From positions 1 through 38,247 of the forward strand of contig NZ_JAVBXR010000005.1 in the NCBI RefSeq assembly GCF_030824455.1: a stretch of 38,247 nt of DNA, in the 5' to 3' direction. The notes below the pieces were generated by a model. It did no database searches, had not been told where the DNA came from, and saw nothing but the letters and a program-made list of their open reading frames with translations. The translations under genes were made by a program, and so were the position numbers. Of the stretch, positions 33,246-38,247 are shown in pieces (the first letter of the stretch is position 1; each line of letters begins with the position of its first letter). Source of the stretch: Desulfobulbus sp. (GTDB taxonomy: Bacteria; Desulfobacterota; Desulfobulbia; Desulfobulbales; Desulfobulbaceae).

Positions 33246-33812
33246 ATGACCGATTATCTCACGGTTCGCAGCAACGGTTTTGTCACCTATTGCGATGGAC
33301 TCATTGCCCGGATCACCTCACATCAGGCACAGGCATTTCTCTTCAGTCTGGTCGGCAGTCCTTCTCATATTCAGGCCACCTCAGCCCATTTCTACAACGG
33401 CGGTTATTGCCGGGTTTCCGGCTGGGAGAATACCGCCTTTGAACTGAGCCGCTGGACCGGAACCATCCGCTCCATCCGGGCCAAGAAGATCGGCGATATC
33501 GTCAACAAGGTGATGATCAGCGCCGATCACTTTGCCAGGAAAGCACAACTCACCGACACAACCCTGTCAGCGGTCGTCTTTGGTCCGGATATGGACACGG
33601 TCAAGAACCAGGCCTTTTTGCGGCTGGATAACAGCACCACCATCCCCCTGAAACCCGAATGGCAGCAATGGTTGTGGGATGAAGTCCTGCATCCGGAGAA
33701 ACTGTTTTCATTCGGCAACCGGCAACTGCAGGAGGCCTGGGCGATCAACTGGCAGGACGATAGCCTGGAAGAACAGGTCCTGGCAGGAATCAGACAGCAC
33801 TATCTCAATTAA
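33246..33812 (+). CDS. Hypothetical protein of the recombination block
   Basis: A 188-residue soluble protein with TAAGGAGAG before the ATG. The N-terminal part is strand-rich (LTVRSNGFVTYCDGLIARITSHQAQAFLF), the C-terminal part helical (EWQQWLWDEVLHPEKLFSFG). No known domain is recognised. It is 21 bases upstream of the SNF2-type gene and probably translated with it. Confidence 0.7.
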   Translation: MTDYLTVRSNGFVTYCDGLIARITSHQAQAFLFSLVGSPSHIQATSAHFYNGGYCRVSGWENTAFELSRWTGTIRSIRAKKIGDIVNKVMISADHFARKAQLTDTTLSAVVFGPDMDTVKNQAFLRLDNSTTIPLKPEWQQWLWDEVLHPEKLFSFGNRQLQEAWAINWQDDSLEEQVLAGIRQHYLN

Positions 33813-33833
33813 CCCCCCCACAAGGAGGAGACG

Positions 33834-36137
33834 ATGGAAATAGCCTTGAGCGCATTTCTCGATCAATGGGGCGAGGTCCTCAAGTCCCAGGTCGTCAACA
33901 CCATGCACCCGGTGTATCAACCCAAAGCAGAGGATCACTGGGACCAACAGGCAAGAGAGAGGCTCGTTCAGCTCAAACGACCGGCCTTTGAGGCGCAGAT
34001 CCGCTGCGGTATCCTGCCGCTCGCCCGAGCCCTCTACAAGGAAGATCAGCGAGGAGCCTTTCTGGTGGGCGAGATGGGCGCCGGCAAAACGATCATGAGC
34101 CTGGCCATTGCCGCACTCAACCCCAAGCCGGCCAAACGCATCCTGATCCAGTGCCCTGGTCATCTGGTCCGCAAATGGATCAGGGAGACGGAAAAGACCC
34201 TGCCCGCCTGTATCTGTTTCAGCCTCAACGGTCGCGATATGGAACTGTTGCTGACTCATAAGCTCAAGTCCGCAAAACCTGTAGGGACCGAGGTCTGGGT
34301 GATGGGCAAGGAGCGGGCCAAACTGCACTATCAACGAAAGCGAGCCACCACGATTCGTCAGGGCGCGGAATGCTGCCCCGACTGTGGCGGACCGGTTCTC
34401 ACCAAGGAAACAGACCAGACCCCGGTCTGCACACACTGCCAAGCCAACATGTGGTCGGCGGATAATAGCCGGAACCGGCGTTTTGCCAAGGCTGAGTTCA
34501 TCAAGCGGTATCTACCCAAAGGGTTTTTCGATCTGGTCATCCTCGACGAGGTGCATGAACTCAAAGGTGGCGGTACAGCCCAAGGTCAGGCGATGTCCTG
34601 CCTGATTGCCCGTTCCCGTAAGGTGCTGGCCCTCACTGGATCCCTTATGGGCGGGTATGCGAAAGATCTGTTTTATTTACTCTGGCGGATGTTTCCCCGG
34701 CAGATGGTGCAGGCTGGTTTTGAATATGGTCGCACCCTGGGATTTGCCGAACGGTACGGCGTGGTTGAACGGACCTATAAGGCTGATGAACTTGGCCCCA
34801 ACTGGAATCAGGCCAGCATTGGCCGCAAGACGGGTAAGGCTCGGATCAAGGAAGCGCCGGGTATTTCTCCATTGCTTCTGCCGGATCTCCTTCTGGAACG
34901 GTCGACCTTTGTCCGCCTAGCCGATGTCAGCCAAGCTCTGCCGGAGTATGAGGAGATCATTGTATCCACCCCGATGAACGAGGAGTTGCAACTTCACTAC
35001 AACAGCTTGTCAGCAACCTTGGTCGCTGCTACCAGAAAGGCCTTGGCCTGTGGTGATATGCGGCTCTTGGGCAAGATGCTGCAAAGCCTGCTTGCCTATC
35101 CCGACGGTTGCCGGTTTGCCGAACAGGTCTTTCTCGAACGCGGCGGTGTGGAGGAGTTGATTGCCTCAGCCCCTGCTCTGGAGGTCAACCTGTTACCCAA
35201 AGAAGAACGTTTGCTGGAGATCCTGGCAGCGGAACGTAAACAGGGCCGGAAAACAGCGATTTTTGTCGAACACACCGGCAGCCGGGATCTGCTCCCCACC
35301 CTGGTCGACAAGCTGAATAGCCATGGCTTTTCGCCCCTGGTGCTCCGAGGGCAGGCGGTCAAACCGGAAAACCGAGAAGAGTGGTTGAAGGAACAGTTGG
35401 AGACCGGGCAATATGACTGTCTGCTGTGCAATCCCAATCTAGTGAAGACCGGGTTGGACCTCCTCGACTTCCCAACCATCGTCTTTTTCCAGTGTGGGTA
35501 TTCGGTGTTCACCCTCAGGCAGGCCAGCCGTCGTTCCTGGCGGATCGGCCAGAAGCTGCCGGTACGGGTCTTTTACCTGGCCTATGCCGCAACCATGCAG
35601 GATAAGGCACTGAGCCTCATGGCCCAGAAGATGGAAACCTCGCTCGCTGTTGAAGGCGAACTTTCCAGCCAAGGGTTGGCAGCCCTGTCCGAATCGGAAA
35701 ACAGCATGATGTACGAGTTGGCCAAGGCCCTGACCGGTCAACAGACCGTGGTTGATGTCAACACGGCCTGGAGTCGGTATCGACAACAAGAACTGGCCTC
35801 GGTGCTCGATCTCGATGCAGTTGTCCAGGAAATCATCACCGAAGAGCAAACCACTGTAACCACCACAACCACCATCTCCTCACCTGACGGCCAGACCACA
35901 CATGTCAAGCATGAACTGATCATTCGGGGGCGGGTTTATGTCCGTGGCCAGAGCGCTGTCGCCTATGTAGCCGGCAATAAGTTCAGGCTGCAATCGGGGG
36001 ACGTCTACTGGAACGACCGTCGGATCGGCAGCTATGACCGGCAAGGTCATGGTGAGATCAACAACAAACCAATCCGCATCTACCGGCCCGCACATCTCAA
36101 CCATTTTGTCCTGGCCGAGATCCGGCAGGCGGCTTGA
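33834..36137 (+). CDS. SNF2-type DEAD/H helicase-like ATPase
   Basis: A 767-residue superfamily 2 ATPase. Walker A is GEMGAGKT (79-86), motif II is DEVH (238-241), motif III TGS, and the C-terminal RecA domain contains NLVKTGLDLLDF and the arginine-finger motif RQASRRSWRIGQ. A zinc knuckle (C181/C184 and C199/C202) is inserted between motifs Ib and II. The last 100 residues are strand-rich and may bind DNA or a partner. Such proteins occur on conjugative elements and translocate on dsDNA. The RBS is AAGGAGGAG. It probably acts with the methyltransferase-like and nuclease proteins of the block. Confidence 0.9.
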   Translation: MEIALSAFLDQWGEVLKSQVVNTMHPVYQPKAEDHWDQQARERLVQLKRPAFEAQIRCGILPLARALYKEDQRGAFLVGEMGAGKTIMSLAIAALNPKPAKRILIQCPGHLVRKWIRETEKTLPACICFSLNGRDMELLLTHKLKSAKPVGTEVWVMGKERAKLHYQRKRATTIRQGAECCPDCGGPVLTKETDQTPVCTHCQANMWSADNSRNRRFAKAEFIKRYLPKGFFDLVILDEVHELKGGGTAQGQAMSCLIARSRKVLALTGSLMGGYAKDLFYLLWRMFPRQMVQAGFEYGRTLGFAERYGVVERTYKADELGPNWNQASIGRKTGKARIKEAPGISPLLLPDLLLERSTFVRLADVSQALPEYEEIIVSTPMNEELQLHYNSLSATLVAATRKALACGDMRLLGKMLQSLLAYPDGCRFAEQVFLERGGVEELIASAPALEVNLLPKEERLLEILAAERKQGRKTAIFVEHTGSRDLLPTLVDKLNSHGFSPLVLRGQAVKPENREEWLKEQLETGQYDCLLCNPNLVKTGLDLLDFPTIVFFQCGYSVFTLRQASRRSWRIGQKLPVRVFYLAYAATMQDKALSLMAQKMETSLAVEGELSSQGLAALSESENSMMYELAKALTGQQTVVDVNTAWSRYRQQELASVLDLDAVVQEIITEEQTTVTTTTTISSPDGQTTHVKHELIIRGRVYVRGQSAVAYVAGNKFRLQSGDVYWNDRRIGSYDRQGHGEINNKPIRIYRPAHLNHFVLAEIRQAA

Positions 36138-36250
36138 AGATGAAAAATAATTTCTGACGGGGCAAGGCGGTGCTATTCCAATCCAGACATGAAGACTGGG
36201 CGGTTTAAAGCAGGCCGTTAAACCCCTAACAACATCATTATGATTTCGCG

Positions 36251-36285
36251 AAGCCTTTCCCGCCGTCTTGGCAGGAGAGGCTTTT
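36251..36285 (+). terminator. Rho-independent terminator
   Basis: AAGCCTTTCCCGCC and GGCAGGAGAGGCTT pair with two G-T wobbles, followed by TTTT. Confidence 0.7.
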
Positions 36286-36319
36286 GTAATTCACCCCCAC
36301 AAAATAAGGAGGCATTACC

Positions 36320-37093
36320 ATGTCCCAATCAACTTTGATCGGCAACAATAGAGTAACCGAGGCAGAAGTCATTCAGGTCCCGGCAGTTCCTTTCACCAAC
36401 TCCTTCCATCCCGTGCATCACCGGCAGGTCCTTGACGCAATTCGTTCTGGTGTGGTGGCCACCGGATTAGAAATCATCAAAACCGAATATGTGTTGGCCA
36501 ATAACGGCAATCGGATGTTTGGCATCTGGGATTTAAGCGGTGGCAGCGATGAATTGTGCTGGTCCATCGGCATTCGCAATTCCATGGACAAATCCATGGC
36601 TCTTGGCATCACAGCTGGCACCCGTGTTTTTGTCTGCGAGAATCTCGCCTTCAGTGGGGAGTTTGTTGAATTCAGGCGGCACACCAAAGGATTAATTTAT
36701 GACGAACTGGAGTTCATGGCGTATCGGGCCATGAAGAAAATGGTGTCAAATCTGACCAAATTCCAGGCTTGGCATGAGGGTTTAAAGAACTTCTCCTTGA
36801 CCGAGTGGGACGCCAAAATCTTGCTGGTGGAGATCATGACCAACAGCATCATCCCGCCCAGCAAGTTTGCCCGGTTCAGTGAGTTGTATTTCGGCGGTGT
36901 GTATGACCCGACCCTTTGGGGATTTCATGAAACCGTCACCGATGTGCTCCGCGACAGCAATTTGCTGACATTGCCCAAGAAGAACAGGATGCTGAACGGG
37001 ATGCTGGACACCTATAGAGACGTTAGGGCTATCGACCCGCCATCTTCGTTGGCTGAGTTTTATGCGCAGAGACACCTGCTGTCGCGGCACTAA
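36320..37093 (+). CDS. DUF932 family protein
   Basis: A 257-residue protein of the DUF932 family, common on plasmids, phages and conjugative elements. The conserved pattern is ANNGNRMFGIWDL ... WSIGIRNSMDKSMALGITAGTRVFVCENLAFSGEF, followed by a helical C-terminal half. AAGGAGG precedes the ATG. Function is unknown; association with recombination and replication blocks, as here, is typical. Confidence 0.9.
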   Translation: MSQSTLIGNNRVTEAEVIQVPAVPFTNSFHPVHHRQVLDAIRSGVVATGLEIIKTEYVLANNGNRMFGIWDLSGGSDELCWSIGIRNSMDKSMALGITAGTRVFVCENLAFSGEFVEFRRHTKGLIYDELEFMAYRAMKKMVSNLTKFQAWHEGLKNFSLTEWDAKILLVEIMTNSIIPPSKFARFSELYFGGVYDPTLWGFHETVTDVLRDSNLLTLPKKNRMLNGMLDTYRDVRAIDPPSSLAEFYAQRHLLSRH

Positions 37094-37118
37094 ACATGGC
37101 CATCAAGAGCATCAAATC

Positions 37119-37155
37119 AGCCCGCCGGGTAATCACTTGGCGGGCTTTTCTTTTT
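37119..37155 (+). terminator. Rho-independent terminator
   Basis: AGCCCGCC and GGCGGGCT form a perfect 8-bp stem followed by TTTCTTTTTC; the next gene's RBS begins straight after. Confidence 0.85.
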
Positions 37156-37168
37156 CATGGAGAATGCA

Positions 37169-37360
37169 ATGAACAGAGAACAGAAACAGCGGTATCAGGG
37201 ACCAGAGGTGCTGAAGGAGATCCTCCATCGGGAACTCCACGGGAAGAAGTTCGTGTTGCAGTGTGGCCATCATATCACCTTCGGGGAGATGCTTGGCAAT
37301 GATCTTACGGTGAGAAATGGCAAGGATTTAAGGGTGATTTGCGCTGTGTGCGGATATTAA
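37169..37360 (+). CDS. Small zinc-ribbon-like hypothetical protein
   Basis: A 63-residue protein; the ATG at 37169 has GGAG 7 bases upstream. CGHH in the middle and CAVCGY at the end give possible zinc ligands (C-H-H...C-C). Family unknown. Confidence 0.6.
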   Translation: MNREQKQRYQGPEVLKEILHRELHGKKFVLQCGHHITFGEMLGNDLTVRNGKDLRVICAVCGY

Positions 37361-37397
37361 AGCAGTTCTGAAATCTATACGTTGCGAGGAGGAATAA

Positions 37398-37568
37398 ATG
37401 TTCAAGATTATAGGGGCTACAGTTGTTTATGGATTCGCAATCTACGGATTCCTTGTTTGGGCGAAGAAACACAATCAAGTGAATGAGACGCCTAAAGGTG
37501 AACAGCGTCGCGAGGAAAAACAAACCAATTTGGGAGGTGCGGAGGAGTCCTGTTTTCCGCGTCCATAA
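37398..37568 (+). CDS. 56-aa single-pass membrane peptide
   Basis: A short frame with a very good AGGAGG site 6 bases before the ATG. Residues 4-21 (IIGATVVYGFAIYGFLVW) form one membrane helix, followed by a charged tail (KKHNQVNETPKGEQRREEK). It has the look of a small membrane regulator. A terminator lies 37 bases downstream, supporting a real transcript end. Confidence 0.6.
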   Translation: MFKIIGATVVYGFAIYGFLVWAKKHNQVNETPKGEQRREEKQTNLGGAEESCFPRP

Positions 37569-37605
37569 AATCGGATTTTTTAAAAGTATTGCAAAATTCC
37601 ACACA

Positions 37606-37639
37606 AAAGCATGATTCGGAGAAGATCATGCTTTTTTTT
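37606..37639. terminator. Rho-independent terminator
   Basis: AAAGCATGAT and ATCATGCTTT form a 10-bp perfect stem with a 9-base loop, followed by a T-run. It ends the plus-strand block. Confidence 0.9.
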
Positions 37640-37734
37640 GAAAAAAACAATAGAGTGGCGAGAATGGGAAAAATTGCATCAATCATCAAGCAGGCTGAAA
37701 TGAATCTAACAACTCCTCACAATCGCGAAAGTTT

Positions 37735-38040
37735 TCAACTTCCAGCTTCTACAAATTTTTCAATGGTTGAAATGATTTCGTCCACGTCACCTGTCAACAC
37801 TTCGGAAAACCATATTTTCTGTGGATAAATCATCACATTGGAACCATCTGCACAAAGCCCCATGCATCCTGAAGTGGAAACCCTCACCTTCCCTTTCCAC
37901 CCTTTTTCTTGAACAGCGTCTTTGAGTTTAGCTTTAACCGTCAGGCTATCGCAGTCGGCACACGATTTTCTTGCACCACCACGATCATTAGTGCAAACGA
38001 ATACATGGGCAATGTAAGGAGATTCATTCTTGCGAGCCAT
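37735..38040 (-). CDS. Thioredoxin-like [2Fe-2S] ferredoxin
   Basis: A 101-residue protein of the thioredoxin-like ferredoxin family. The four cluster cysteines follow the family pattern: HVFVCTNDR near the start, KSCADCDS, and STSGCMGLC. The ATG at 38040 is preferred to the TTG at 38052. It transfers electrons in unknown redox reactions. It is the only core-like gene at the right end, on the opposite strand to the mobile block, which suggests the element border lies between 37,640 and 37,735 or that it is cargo. Confidence 0.88.
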   Translation of the reverse strand: MARKNESPYIAHVFVCTNDRGGARKSCADCDSLTVKAKLKDAVQEKGWKGKVRVSTSGCMGLCADGSNVMIYPQKIWFSEVLTGDVDEIISTIEKFVEAGS

Positions 38041-38133
38041 TATCTTTACCAATCAGAAAGACTGTTGAGATTAAAGGGTGCGCGCCAGAAATGGGTATTC
38101 CGGATCGGTAAACATAAACAGGAGATATCTTGA

Positions 38134-38247
38134 GTGCGGCCGGGCAAGGTCGTGTAGTCCAGCGGGTGTGAATCCCGCCCCAGAAGGTAGGCCAACCACT
38201 GGGTAGCGAGTCCTTGGAGGCTTTATGGTAACATAAAGTTTTAAGCG
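38134..38247 (+). mobile_element. 5' end of a group II intron, copy 2 (cut by the window end)
   Basis: It begins GTGCGGCC and repeats 15926-16039 with about nine changes, including a compensated pair in the hairpin at 38221-38238 (C/G replaced by T/A). It runs off the window; the full intron probably continues. Confidence 0.65.

Noticed and set aside
37589-37828. 79-aa plus-strand open frame
   Set aside because: It contains the terminator at 37606-37639 and overlaps the end of the ferredoxin gene on the other strand.
1-38247. CRISPR array
   Set aside because: No regularly spaced repeats with unique spacers were found; the Cas4-like nuclease pairs with the Rad52-like gene instead.

Overview
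The window looks like the chromosome of a Gram-negative bacterium, probably Desulfobacterota-like (old Deltaproteobacteria). That placement rests on gene style only (DUF190/DUF554, MucR-type regulator, DUF4242, GC-rich core, no rRNA) and is low confidence. Positions 1 to about 7,600 are ordinary GC-rich core sequence: a duplicated small gene, an FKBP-like/methyltransferase fusion, an SRPBCC protein, a convergent DedA-UppP pair, an AI-2E-type permease, tRNA-Pro(TGG) with its own promoter and terminator, and a minus-strand MarR-DUF190-DUF554 cluster.

From about 7,680 the sequence becomes AT-rich and mobile: a P4-type tyrosine integrase, an AlpA-fusion regulator, a winged-helix protein, a RepB/AEP-type primase-ATPase with a 9-bp repeat at its 3' end, and a secreted thermonuclease. 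At 15,926 lies the 5' end of a group II intron. A second copy starts at 38,134 and runs off the window.

Positions 16,600 to 25,600 form a defence island. It holds (i) a dGTPase lacking its N-terminus; (ii) a CHAT protease with a Cys-rich tail, a membrane protein and a 52-aa zinc-ribbon peptide; (iii) a tight run of a predicted ADP-ribosyl-cyclase-fold (ARC) protein, a ThsB-type TIR-like protein and a caspase-like (C14) protease, the last two matching the TIR-caspase system called type IV Thoeris; and (iv) a catalytically degenerate long prokaryotic Argonaute overlapping a PD-(D/E)XK nuclease gene. Related hairpins (17,572-17,629 and 21,966-22,020) and an attC-like element (25,512-25,583) sit between or after these modules, suggesting cassette-like assembly. 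The most interesting unit is the ARC gene joined to TIR-caspase, beside a second clan-CD-type protease (CHAT).

Positions 25,789 to 28,672 carry small regulatory or zinc-ribbon genes (DUF4242, DUF2007, a zinc ribbon, MucR, an IHF/HU-like protein, a DUF697-like protein). Positions 28,842 to 37,570 are a conjugative-element or plasmid-like recombination block on the plus strand: serine resolvase, Rad52-type annealing protein, Cas4/RecB-like Fe-S exonuclease, DUF6094-type methyltransferase, SNF2-type helicase, DUF932 protein and several small proteins. Each has a strong RBS and many are separated by terminator hairpins. A minus-strand thioredoxin-like [2Fe-2S] ferredoxin precedes the final intron copy.
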